Of a stretch of DNA of 64,000 bases, positions 24,165 through 35,955 are shown in pieces. Source of the stretch: Chaetorhynchus papuensis (taxonomy: Eukaryota; Chordata; Aves; Passeriformes; Rhipiduridae); the NCBI GenBank assembly GCA_013396525.1, contig VWYX01000126.1:558001-622000 (forward strand), given 5' to 3'. Every line of letters starts with the position of its first letter. Position 1 is the stretch's first letter. The notes beneath the pieces are model-generated. The model saw nothing but the letters and a program-made list of their open reading frames with translations, was not told the DNA's origin and did not search any database. Both the position numbers and the translations under genes were made by a program.

Positions 24165-27100
24165 CATGGCAGAATTGTTTGTAGAGTTTTATCAGTAATG
24201 CATTACATGAATTGCAGTTATTATATATGACTCAGAGCAATAATTTAGGGTGATCTGAGCAGATAGATAGTTCATCCTTTGGTTTTTAAATAGATAAGTT
24301 TTCCAGGCTAGGAATATGATGAAAAGTATATTTTACAATTTGAATCAGTTGGAAGGTAAATATTAAGTTAGTATATTTCGATAAATTACGTCAGTGTCCA
24401 CCGAATGACAATTTAATTTGCTCTGACTGGTAACCTTGTTCTTTCATGCCTTGTGTGGCATGTTAGGGAGAAGGTACACAAAGGAATAGTGGAAAGTTGG
24501 GAAGCAACTGGCAGGTAGGTTTGCATTTTTTCAGGTTAATTCACTTGATGAAAAGCTGCTGTATGTGATGTGTCATATATCAAAGGCAGGGCATCAGTAA
24601 TCTTTGCTCAAGGGCACGGGTAACAGACAGAAAGACATGTGAATGAGATGGAAAAAAGCAACTCATCCTTTTCTGCTAACACCACGGAGGAGATAAAGGA
24701 AGATTTATGAGTCATCTTGGACCACATACCAGCCAGAAGCATACAGTATTTTTCACATGTTCCAAAAATTGGTGGTAGAAGGTAATCAGACTGTCACAAT
24801 GTCCATCAGGTACTTTAAGAAGAAATTGGGTCCTTTGGGCTTTTGATTGCGTAGTCAGCTTTTTCTTTATGCTGTAGTAGTTGTATTTTTTCCTTTTCTG
24901 AGACAAGTAATTTTAAGTAAAAGAATTCTACCTGTGTGTTTAAATGTTTTTAGTCGTTAGCATTACTAATGTCAACCAAAATAATAGCAAGCCAACGATC
25001 TGCTATGGGCCAATGCTTTGCTTTGGCTTCAGACTTTGATGTAACCTATTTCACAGAACCATACATTATGGGGATTTCCCAATGTACAAAAATATATCCA
25101 AAAGTAGTTATAGCTAGTAGAGCTAGCTAATAGGAGGAAAATCTTTTTACACTGAGAAAGTTGGACAGTCATCTGATGCTTTCATATAAGGCTGAATATT
25201 GATGTGTGGTGTTTTGTTAATAATTAATATATTCTAAAAAAGGAAACGAGAAAACCAGCATGGATAGAAAACTCTGTTTTATTTTTATTATTTCACAACA
25301 AAGGTTGCCAATATGATTTTTAATACTCGGTCATCAGAACTATTTGTTATCAGGACTTGATAGCTAAAAATACAGGCTTGTTAAGACTGATTGCAAACTC
25401 CTTCCTGAGTACTGATCCTATACATTATATAGGCCTGAGTCAATCAGCTGGACTATTTTTGCAGAGGAGCAAAGGGGGTGTGGGATTGAACATACAAGCC
25501 AACACTTTGCATATGCAGATTTTAAAATGCAGGTATTCATTTGCATTCAGCTTTCAATTAAGCAGTGTTCTTGGAATATTTCACTTTCTCCTAATGACTT
25601 TTCTATGCTCCTCTGTTGTCTTTTTTCCCATTTTGGATGAATTTGTCATTTCTGAGTAACTATTATTGTTCTTGTCATTATTCATGTAGCTCACATTTCA
25701 CTTTGAAGTAACTTGCATCGTTTCAGCTATTTATCAACTTCCCACGGTTTGGTGGGTGCTGTGGACCCCTGCAGAAGCTGTTTGCTCTGGTTGAGCTCAC
25801 CCCCTGCCTTTCCTACTGCACTGAATGCTCCTTGGGGTGCCCATGGCCTTTCCTGTCTGCCTGCCCTCACCCAGTGGGTGGGAGCGGAGCTGAGTTTGAA
25901 GCCTTGCAATGGACAGCCTTTTGCAGCACTTTCTCTGGTCTAGCAACTGACCTCTGGGACTACTGCCAACCCTTTCTGCTCTCCTGCAGCTTGAACACAG
26001 CCTTCCCAGAACTGCAGCTGTTCTTGATGCTCTGGGTCAATAGTTTAGCTCCTCAGAGGTAGATGTTAATAGAAACAAGCAGACAAACTTTGCACAGTAC
26101 TGTAAAACATGATTGCTCCCTAATTACTGATGTTGGAGGTGTGTTTGCTAGACAAAATTATATAGTCAACACACCTTTATGTGCTTCGATCTCGTAAATG
26201 CTAATTTGAGCTCAAAACAGTGACTTCTGGAAAACTGGAATTCTGTTAACGGTTTGCCTTCAGCTTCTTGAGTCAGTTTTTTGTCCTGGTCTGGTCACAC
26301 GGTCATGATAGTCAATTCTGACAAAAAGCTCTGCTGTGTTTTGGGTTTTTTCCCTCCTCTCTTTTTCAAAATGAAGAAAAACCCTTTAAGTTTGTCCTTT
26401 CTTAAATCACGTCACTTCATTTGGGTGGTGAGGTGAGGGAGTATTTCCTCTTTTCATGGCGTTGTGGGAAAGGAGGTGGATCCTAGTCTCTATCCAGCTC
26501 CATCCATCTTTCTTGTTATCCATTTTGTTTTGTCACAGTGCAACTTGGGAATAAGTAAATGCATGTATTTCCAGTTTCTTTTAAAGAAAGCACTTTACTC
26601 CTTTTTTTCATCTTTCCTCTCTTTCATTGTTCTGCCAGAAGTCAAAAACTGAATATCTATTGCAACTTTATGATATGTTGGACATTCTGTATAAGATATG
26701 TGTAAAGCAGGGGAAAATTATTTAGAGCAACTGTTCCTGAACAGCTCAGAGCAAGAACTGCACGTGAACAAAGTTGCAGTACAGAAATAGAGTGAATGAG
26801 AGCCAAGGCACTTTCATAGTTAACAGTACTTGACTGGCAGTGATGTACTTGAGATTCTCCTTGTTTCTCTCCAATTGACTAATATTTCCATGACCCTTCT
26901 CCAAAGCACTTCAGCTGTGTGTGTCCTGAAATCTATGGAATGGGGAGCTCTGATTCTTAATAGTCAATAATATCTCCAGAAACTCAAGCATAAATAATTC
27001 ACCAGCGGCAGGTTGTGAATTGGTCAGTGATATTTTTTAACGGTTAAGGGACTCTAATATCTTCCTTATGGTCTTTGAAAGATGCTTCATCAAACTATGT

Positions 27101-28299
27101 TAAAAACTTTATCAGGTTATTCAGCATTGGCTTCTTTCTACAGTCTCTGAGTTGCCTACCACTACCAATTACAGTTAACTTTTTTTTACTTTAGTTACAG
27201 GAAGCCTCTTCTGAGACTAAAGCTAGAAGAATTTGCTGACCCTTCATGATGTACCTACTATTTTAGTTCACTGTTTTGAGTTACTGGCAGTCTGGTGTAT
27301 CATAATGGCAAAGCAGCCGTTTTAAAGACCATCTCATGCTAGATTTTCTGAGGCCTTCTAGCTGGAGAGAAACTAAGTGCCAGGAAGAGCTCCACTCAGT
27401 TTGTGGACTTAATTCCCTGGTTAGTTTTCTCATCATTTTTCATGTTCTATGGCTATTTGAGGGTGTGGATGTATTTGAAATATTACCTGCTTTGATTCCT
27501 TACTTATAGATCAATCAATGTTCAATAATATCTCAAATATAGAATTTTGTTTTTAAATCTGAGGCTTCTGAACAGAGCACATGGATCTTAGCACAGTTTT
27601 TATATGTGGAATAGCTGATTGGCTGGAAGCCCAGACTGGTGTTATGTTTTTTTTCTTAAAGGTGCAATGAAAGAAATGATAAAATAATTATTTAATCAAT
27701 TTAAGCTGAGTTTTGTTTAGCGAATGAAGGTTGACAAAAGAATGTGTTGCAATACAGTAATTTTGGATTACTCATCATAACTCACTAGTGGCTATAACAA
27801 ATTAAAGAATCCTTTTTAGCTTGATAAACTGAAGGAGGGAAATTTTTCTTTGACCAGGCTCACCTTATTTATGGGTTTATATATGTGCAGTGTAGCATAG
27901 CAGTGGTTGTGTGCATACTGGAGCAGCTGATTGGTGATCAGATGATCCCTCTTGGGATGTTGAAGAGGTGTAGAAGGGCTGCAGTGCCGATGCCATTTTT
28001 ATGTCAGGGCATTAGGGGATGGGTGAATGTGGAGAAAAGAAGTTCAATTAAGTGCATTTGTGGGTATACATATGAGGTATTTTCCAAATTCTGTGATCAC
28101 TTACAAAAAATCTGAATGTCCAGAGCTATAAAACTACGAGGAATATGCACCCTCTTGTGAAGGTTGTGTATTTAGTCAGTGGGAGAGGTGTGTGAAATGG
28201 CATTTCTGTCTGCATGCCAAATCACTTCTTGTTTGAGGAATGTTCCCTCATTTTCTACCTAGGAATGTAGCTTAGAGTTGCTGTAGGCTGGGCTCTAAA
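24165..28299. other. Unique sequence, no gene seen
   Basis: No gene or transposon is recognised. A GC-richer patch at 25740-26060 has overlapping open frames on both strands (60-76 codons), expected from its composition. It might be an old insertion, but I cannot name it. Confidence 0.5.
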
Positions 28300-28565
28300 G
28301 TTATCTGCTAGACCACCTTGTGTGGTACAGCAGTATCTCGTCAGATGGTACAAACTAAACAAGATTGGGCTTGATTAGCCCTGGGAAGGGAAGCCCTTAG
28401 GGGAAACCAGTGCTTTCTGAAGGAAGTTGCCCGGTGATTAGGTGGGTGAGCTCTTCTCTTAGAAGTCTGTTTTGGTGGGCACTGGAGGACAGCGTTTTTT
28501 CAAGTGCTGTCTTTTAACCCATGTTCAGAGTAATCACTTTAAGAATATGTCACTCTTCAAAAAAA
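28300..28565 (+). mobile_element. AmnSINE1-type SINE with 5S-rRNA-like head and Deu core
   Basis: From about 28308 to 28420 the plus strand aligns with vertebrate 5S rRNA. Clear shared words are ATCTCGTCAGAT (28335-28346) and CTAAACAAGATTGGGCTTGATTAG (28355-28378, 5S internal-promoter part), then a GGGAAGGGAAGCC segment matching the box C area. By eye, identity is about three quarters over the second half. Next comes a segment I recognise as the Deu domain: GGTGATTAGGTGGGTGAGCTC (from 28433), GTCTGTTTTGGTGGGC (28465-28480) and GTGCTGTCTTTTA (28504-28516). A weaker continuation runs to about 28565. A 5S head plus Deu core is the architecture of AmnSINE1, an old amniote SINE. It is far too diverged to be a working 5S gene. 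Several AmnSINE1 copies are known developmental enhancers. Confidence 0.82.
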
Positions 28566-29019
28566 CTATCAAAAACCCATGGGTGTTTTGATTAAATACC
28601 ATGAGCAAATACATAAATCATACCTACTTAAGCACTTTCCATACAGTCAGTTTTAATTTCCTGAGTCTCCCATTTCATCCCCCATGTGTGCTATTTTACT
28701 ATTACATACACTCTACTCGCTGTAGTGTTGTTGTATCTTCTAGTAGGAGATGAAATTTTTCCATTCCTTTTGAAATAAGTAATGTATTTTGAGATACTGT
28801 AGAGTGAAGAAGTAAATGTAATGAAGACACAGTTTTGCAATTGAGTAGGTTTATCTTACTGATGAGAACTTTTAGAATACTGGAAGATGAGTGCTTCTTC
28901 ACTAGTCAAGATGTACTGTTTTCTGGCCTGATTTTTTTTCTTTTTTTAAGAAATTGAACAGTTTTGAGAAAAAACCCTATGGCATATTATTTTTGGTAGA
29001 ATAGCCTGCAATTTTAAAT
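28566..29019. other. Unique sequence after the SINE
   Basis: No gene or repeat is recognised. A 66-codon minus-strand frame at 28702-28902 looks like a chance frame. Confidence 0.5.
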
Positions 29020-29165
29020 ATGTTTCTGAAGGTAGCGAGGGATTACTGTAGCATAAAGCATCTCATTAAAAAGATTTTCCACGAATATGCTGTAAGGTTT
29101 ACTGTAGCTATTTGCTGTCAGATGTACCAGCAGCAACATACTAATGCAGCATCACTAGAAAGATG
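29020..29165. promoter_or_regulatory. Weak candidate conserved element
   Basis: A short block with two CpGs, ATTA cores and CAGCAG/TGCAGC words, with no open frame, lying about 500 bases from the AmnSINE1 copy. It reads like conserved non-coding DNA, but only a cross-species alignment could show it. Confidence 0.22.
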
Positions 29166-32100
29166 TTAACCTGGGTTTCTCACTGGAAATAGATTTGGTG
29201 ATTTCATTCAGTTTCATAGGCAGCAAATTTTAAAAAAAGGAACTGAATATGGTTGATGCAATTGAATTTTTAAGACACCCTTTTAAGTCACAAAATTATA
29301 AAGAAATGAGAAAATCCCTTAATTGCAACAAGTTCCCCAATGCATGAAAGGACTATCTGGCAGAGAAAATTGGCAGTGTGCTGGTGATCAGATGTAACAG
29401 CTGGAACACTTCTATTCAAAGTACTTTAGGAGTAATAAACCTAATAATTTATCCACAAACTGCTGTGATAGCTGTGATTCTGCTTTGTTAAAAATCTCTC
29501 TTCCCTATACTTATATACGTTATATGCATTTCTATTTTGGCCTAACATTCTTACAAATATGAAAGAGGTTAATGCTATTTTTGATACACATTGCAAGCTT
29601 TTTGTGTCAAAATGTTTTCTCTAAAGTTTAGGATAATTAGTGTTTTATTATGATACTGAGAATTCCTTTATGAATTGCTGTTTGTTGCTAGTTCATTTCC
29701 ATCTTAATTTTCTGTCTTGCAATTACTTATTATGTTGCTTGGTATGGTACATCTTGGAAAAGGTACATATGATGACACTTCACTGATTATGTAAATGCAA
29801 TGACTGTAGATTTGATTTTCTTCTCTTGATCTTTTTTTGGAGGTGACACCTACAAAGTATTGCTTACATGTTTCCATGTGTATTCAGTATGTAAACCAAA
29901 TCTTCTGGTAAAGAGCAGGAATCATTACTGAGTTATATAGAAATTGATTTTTTTTTTTCTGTGGATCTCTTACGAAAAAAAATCTAAGCTGCTCCTTTTT
30001 AGACCTCTCAGGGAAATAGTTTTAAATGTAAATGGTTGATCTTGAAGTGCATTATAAGTCAGTATTGTTCAACATGGCAGTTCGTTGATGGTAGTATTTA
30101 ATTATGTCCATGCTGTCTACCTCTGCAGTCCTTATTGCTTTGTTGTAGATCAGATACGAAGTATGAAGTTTTCAAAGCTGTAGAGATGAAAGAGTAAACA
30201 TATTCGAATAGTTCATTCAAATATGCTTAAGGAAAAAAAAGATACTACTAGAGCATGCAAAGAGCCTATGAAAACCTGAAAGCATTTTTTCTTTTGATTA
30301 CAGCAGCAGCCTTAGAGTTCTATCATAGATTAATCTTTATTTAAAATGGAAGAATGCCAGAGCAAGCATATGATCAAGTAGTTTATTAAATAAAGTTCAA
30401 GCCTGTAAATCTGTGTTTATTTACCATTATTAGATACATGAACAAAACCCTATTTTTTTAAGAGTAAGTGCATGTGAAGTTTAAGAAACTACAGTACAAG
30501 GCCTGATTTTGTTTTGTTTTGTTTGTTTGTTGGTTTTTGTTATGGACTGTTGACTCCAAACTGATTTATCTTGTTCCTGTATTCATTCCAGGCTACTGCT
30601 GGACAAAAGGTGCTAGACTAAAGAGACTTCTGCTCTGACCCACTAAAGCTATTCTTACTCCATATTTTTTTTCTTGTATGGGATAGGAAGTCAGAGTGAA
30701 TCAGATATTCAATCAAATCCCCACCAGCTGTTAATGCTAGATTTTTTTTCCTTTCTAGGCTGTTTATTTTTAATGCTAGATTGTTCCTGATAGTTAGAAC
30801 AAACTATTTAAAAGTCACAGAACAGCTAACAGTCCATTTAGAAATTAATAAGTGTGCTGGTTTTGTTCTTTTCAACAACCACAGAAGCTTTTCCGTAACC
30901 ATGAAATTTGCTGACCTAGTAAACAATTAAAAATGAAATGTTAGATGACAGTTTTATGCTGTAAATATATACTCACCTGCACCTTTGACAGGCATCAGGA
31001 GGCAGTGCACTTCTGTCCTTGCTTCTGTTGTTTCTTTTCTTTTGTATGGAGAGTCAAATGAGTTTGTCTTTTTACCCCTGTAATGCCGTTCGCCCTCTGG
31101 ATTTGTAAGGCTTCCTCATTTTTTTCTCCTGGTAGCGACAGCTTCTGTTTCTGTGCCACTGATCTTGTGCTGTGGGTTTCAGAAATGAGAAGAAGCTGGG
31201 GAGCAAAGTATTTGGACAGTAGGAAAAGCAAAGGTTGCTACCCCAAGTCACGCTTTTCTTCAGGAGTAATGTTGGCTCTGTGTCCCTCCCTGGTGTTGCT
31301 GACTGAATGGTGTGTTTGTGTGAGGTTGAGGCAGAGCTACCTCATTAGGAAACTCCAAAGAGAGTTTATTGCTGTGGAGAATCTTTTTTTGGATGGCTTA
31401 ATATGGCTGCTTAATGCAATGATGAACAGAAGTTCTGTGATACTCCAGAAGAGTAAATTGGGTTTTAGTATCAGGAAAATATCAAGATATATTCTGTAGC
31501 AGAATATTAATTCCCAATGCCCCACCCTAGACAAAAAGAAATTGGGGAGGAATGCTGCTCTGGCAGGGAGAGTTGTTCATATTATTTATTAGCTATGTTT
31601 AATTGTAACATCCCTGTATGCGTTACTGTTTGTAGTAGAGAAGTTGGGGAACTCTCAAGTAGCATCAAAAAGAATTTTAAGTGATATGCGTCTCTGCGCT
31701 GAATCTGATTAAGATCTGTGAAACGTGCAAGTAAAGAAATAAATATTTCATCGTGTGATTGATTTATTTTTGAAAACAGTTAACACTGAAAGCTGTGACC
31801 TGGTGTGCTTAACTTGATTTCTAATTTTTATTTGGAAAAATAAATTAATGACTATTTTTTAGGATACTTGTGGTTGTAAATTCTGTCCAAAACAGGATCT
31901 GATTATTCACTACTTACTGCCCATTATCAGGCAGCTGCTTTTGGCCAGCTTTCATCTCCTCTTTCCCTCTCTCACTCCTTTTTTATTTTTTACAAAGTAA
32001 TAAAGTAGAAAGTGACAGAGGGATCAGCTTAAAGTAACAAACATATTGGCTTTGATTTTGTATGTGATACTGCAAATGCAACTTCCATTTCACATTACTG

Positions 32101-32594
32101 TCAACAGAAATCACATTAGTGCGGAAGCAGCAGCCCTTGCTTTGGGATTTCCCTGACTGGTGTTTGGGGATGTTGTGTAAGGGAGGACGCCCTTCTCAAC
32201 CGAAGGGTCACTTTGCTGCTGAGTTCTCTTTATTTTTAGTAATAACATCCAATACAATTGAAAGTGGGGTCAAGGTGAGGCTAGGACACTTTCAAGAAGA
32301 GGACTAGGGAGAAACAACAAACAGATGTTCTTTGATGATAACTGTTGAAGAGAGAGGATTTGGCTGAGAGATCTGTAGCTTTCACTTGTTGAGAGCCTTT
32401 AACTTGAGCCAGTGGTGCTGTTTTTCACCCCCCAGAGTAGTAGTGTACCTGCTGTTGCTATCAAGCCACTTGCCAACAGTGGCATCTGTTCAGTGTAGAC
32501 ATCAAGAATTTGAATGTCAATATCTTTTCCTTGAAATGAATGGGAAAGTATTTGTCACTCAGCAGCAATCATTCTTCAAATAAAAGGTTAGCCA
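29166..32594. other. Unique sequence, no gene seen
   Basis: Contents are AT-rich, with a (TTTTG)n-like tract at 30507-30540. The 138-codon plus-strand frame at 31083-31499 and its antisense partners have mixed composition and no domain, so I do not call a gene. Confidence 0.5.
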
Positions 32595-32830
32595 GACAGA
32601 GCCCTTAATCAAAGAGTCGGTCTTTTCTGTCAGCAGTGCCTTTTAAATAGCAATGATGAAGGCTGGCTGTCAGTGAATGACTTGATGAGCTAGGTGATTG
32701 ATCTGCATAAATCATTTTCTTTTAACATTGTCAGTGAAAAGTAAATTGGTGGGATTTTGGGGAGTATTAGCTATATTGACATTAATATATAATATTTTAG
32801 CTGTGTTCTTAGTCTCAGAGTTTCCATTAA
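32595..32830. promoter_or_regulatory. Weak candidate regulatory element with PBX-type site
   Basis: A TGATTGAT word (32695-32702, the PBX-type motif) lies among TGTCA and TAAAT/TAAT cores, with no open frame. No CpGs are retained, so the case is weaker than for the other blocks. Confidence 0.22.
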
Positions 32831-35067
32831 AAAGTGAAAATTACATAGGATCTTAGCCTATATTATCCTAATGATGAAGTATTATTGTTATTGCAATTAC
32901 CATGCAAATTAAATTCAAAAGTTGAACATGTAACAGATTTTATGAGCTGCAAGAGAAATACTGTTAGTAAAGGAATTAGGAGGAAGCTGGATCGTTTAGT
33001 TAAATTTGCAGAAGCTTTTGATTTAAAAGACTAAAATCAGCAGTGTGGTTTAGAAGTATAGGCTTGAGATCTTAATTGTGTTATCTGCTTCAAAAATAAA
33101 AATAGATGTAATTTTCCAAATTTTGGAGAATCCCGTATATTGAGGGCTTTATTGTCACAGTAAAATGCATTCTCTGCCAGCTTCTCTGCCGTAATTTCGC
33201 TGCTTTTGATGTAGCAATTTTTTTGGTTTCCTTTTGTTTTAAGGAGTGTCTGGGGCATACATTACTCCACTATTGTGATGTTGCTCAGCATGTGCTGCTC
33301 TTATTAATAGTAGTAGAAGTTCAGTGCTGTCACTACCACTCATTTGAATTAAAGCTATGGAGTGAGGGGGGCTTTAAAAGATGCAACTCATACCTGGTAT
33401 ATTTTGTGCTTTAGAAAGCTCTTCATGAGCACCAGTTTAGGTTAGTAAGAAATTGTTGGGTTTGAGGCTAGGAAATATTTGTCACTCTTGACACAGTTCA
33501 AAACATCACTTAGTTGCTCTTTTCCCCCTATCTCCAGTTTAGTTTTTATTTTTGGAGTGGGTGTTCAAAAACCTGTGAAGTAACACTCGCATGCACACCT
33601 CCCCACCTCCACCCTGTCCCCAAAGGCCCAGAATGATCAGTTGGATGACATCCCTGTGTGTGAAGACTTCTTCAACGTATACACAGACACTCTGCGAAAG
33701 GCCTGTTTCAGAGAAATCTGCAGTCATGAGGCTCATGGATGATCTTCCAGCTTTTTAATCTGTGTTTGTAAAAAGCTTTATTTATATATATTACGTGAAT
33801 TGCTGGTGCCACCCTCCCAACACCATTATCCAGGACCTGAGCCAGCAGGATTGAGAAATACACTAAACACAAAAGAAGGTTCTCTCCTTCCCCTCCTCCC
33901 CTCTCCTCCCCATTTGAAAATATAATTTTATTGATTAGATATCAAAGTGTTTGAAAATGTACTTTATATGTCTTCATGCACTGCCTGTCTACCTGATATA
34001 TCAAATTGTGCAAAAGGACCTATTTAAATTGCAACATTTATGGTTTTTGGAGGTAATTCCCTGCTAGCATTCTTGGATAACTAAATATATGTCTTTCTAG
34101 GTAGGAATGGAGTTTGGATGTGTTGGAGTTGATAGGAGTGAGCAATTATAGGATTTGCCAGTGTGTGAACTTGCAAATCAAGAGAGAGAATCAATTCTGG
34201 GATGTTGCTTCATTTGTATAGTTTTGTTGGTGTGTGGTTTGGTTTCGTTTTCCCCCAAAACGGATGTATTTAAAATACAGTTCAGAGTGAATGTCACTGA
34301 AGAGTACTGAATAAGTAGTTGCAAAATGACTATTGAAACTAATTTTTTTCATGTTGTTCTTAATTTAATTTTTTGGGGTCTCTCAGCACATGTGACAAAA
34401 GCTTGATCTTGTTGATCATATCCATAAGTTTTCTGTCCTCTTACTGTGTGTGGTGTTGCAAGTCAGAAGCACCCATTTTGGTTAGAGCTCTTGCTGTTGA
34501 ATAAACTGCTGACCCAAATGACAGCAACAATCTTGTTATTCTGTGGTTTAGCTTTGTTTACAAGCCCACAATGGACGGACTTCTGATATGCCAAACTTTA
34601 TCTGAGATTTTTTTTTTCATCTCCAGCAAACAATGCAATAGTTTGCTGTTTACTAGATTGCCAAAGTCCTTAAATTCCATAGCCTTTGTTTATACTCTCG
34701 GTTGTTTGTCCTTTTAACTAATAGCTTGCCAGTATCCTGCTAAGTTTTGCTCAAGCTTTTAATCCTGTCACCTCTTTCTTATCAGTTATTTGTTGAACCT
34801 TTGATTGTATGCCTTTATCTAAAATCAATGAGCTCCATGACAAAAGGTAAAATTTAGGGCTTCTTGTTATTAATCCCAGTTTTCCCACAGCTTCTTTTTT
34901 CCAGTCTTGTTCCTGCAAGTCTTTCTCTGACTTGAGAAAGAAAGGCAGTGGTAAATCTTGATTCTGTTACTGTCTTCACCTTTTTTGTTCAGTGTTGCTG
35001 TGGAATTTATGCAGTATTCCCTACCTCAATAACAAGTTTACTGTTATTCTTTGCGGGTATATTGCCA
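32831..35067. other. Unique sequence, no gene seen
   Basis: No coding region or transposon is recognised. There is a C/T-rich tract at 33880-33911 and ordinary AT-rich DNA elsewhere. An ATTAAA word on the minus strand near 34752-34757 would be the nearest variant polyadenylation signal downstream of the open frame at 35068-35955, if that is a terminal exon. Confidence 0.45.
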
Positions 35068-35955
35068 TTAGCTATTAGATTTCATGAGCCACTTAAAGCA
35101 GTGAAATTGCTGAATAACCTCTTTCTTAGAACCAAAGAAATTCAAAGAAAAAAAAAGAGAAATGAATGGAGCTGGTGGGGATGTTTGGGAGGAGGGTATT
35201 GCGCAGCACCTTGGCCAGTGTGCAGCAATGAGGTAAGCAGATGGTGAATGGAGGTGTCGGTTTTGAGGAACACACTCAGTGCAGGGGCTCGGGGTGCAGC
35301 TGCAGTGGGAGCTGCAGGTTGAGCTCTGGGTGGAAGCCCCATCAAGAGGCCGTGAGCTGCCAACACTTTGCATAATGAAGGACTCAGATGAGCCAGGGGA
35401 CCGGTCACTCAGGGACACGGCAGGAGCTGAGGGCTCAGGAGGAAGAGAGACTTTTTGCTCTTGGACTTTGAGGGGATAAAAGCCTAGGGGTTCCTTAGCT
35501 TGGGGGCCCTTCTCAGAGGCACCAGCTGGAGCTATTTCTGTGTTACTGCACCCTGAGTAAATTACTTTATGGAATGAGTGTTCTGAGGGTCCACAAAGGG
35601 AAACCTGGGGTTGAACTGGTGAGGAAAGCTGGTCTGACTGAGTGTGGGATGTGTAGGGAGTCAAGCAGGGACCTGTTGTCTGATTGGAGCCATCCATGCC
35701 TCCTGAATGGTCAGATAGGGAAGTTTCCTTGACATAGAAATGCTCATTGAGCTCCTCCTCTGATGAAATCTGTGTCTGTAGTAGAGCTTTTAAAGTTACT
35801 GTACTACCTAAGAGACAAGTTCTACCTACACATGCTTCCCATCTTATGTAAATGCATAGACTGCTTTTGGTGGATGTGAAATGTAGCAATGTCTGATTAA
35901 GGTTTTCAGTTTTATTGTTAGTATCTTTAATACTGTCTTCATATAAATGTTTGTA
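35068..35955 (-). CDS. Unidentified long open frame, possible exon or old retrocopy
   Basis: The minus strand is open for about 296 codons, from just after a stop at 35956-35958 to a stop at 35068. It is by far the longest frame in the window. The first in-frame ATG is at 35697, leaving 209 residues. The middle (about 35785-35230) has coding-like codon use and gives a Ser/Pro-rich, probably disordered chain. Features are an acidic EEEL stretch near its start, NQT (a possible N-glycosylation motif if extracellular) and a Cys-rich CSSHCSCTPSPC segment. A possible splice acceptor (CTACTACAG) precedes the richer part at about 35780, with a weak pyrimidine tract. I recognise no family. It has the feel of an intrinsically disordered tail or a large internal or terminal exon. 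Two other frames are also partly open in the GC-rich part, so a compositional accident is possible. Confidence 0.3.
   Translation of the reverse strand, partial: YKHLYEDSIKDTNNKTENLNQTLLHFTSTKSSLCIYIRWEACVGRTCLLGSTVTLKALLQTQISSEEELNEHFYVKETSLSDHSGGMDGSNQTTGPCLTPYTSHTQSDQLSSPVQPQVSLCGPSEHSFHKVIYSGCSNTEIAPAGASEKGPQAKEPLGFYPLKVQEQKVSLPPEPSAPAVSLSDRSPGSSESFIMQSVGSSRPLDGASTQSSTCSSHCSCTPSPCTECVPQNRHLHSPSAYLIAAHWPRCCAIPSSQTSPPAPFISLFFSLNFFGSKKEVIQQFHCFKWLMKSNS

Noticed and set aside
28308..28420. 5S rRNA gene or simple 5S pseudogene
   Set aside because: Too diverged and gapped to be functional, and the Deu-like sequence directly after it points to a SINE rather than a 5S copy.
31083..31499. 138-codon plus-strand open frame
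   Set aside because: No recognisable domain or splice context, composition like intronic DNA, and antisense frames are open as well.
35225..35245. Good splice-donor word GAGGTAAGC on the plus strand
   Set aside because: No matching plus-strand coding exon or acceptor is recognisable, and the credible frame here is on the minus strand.
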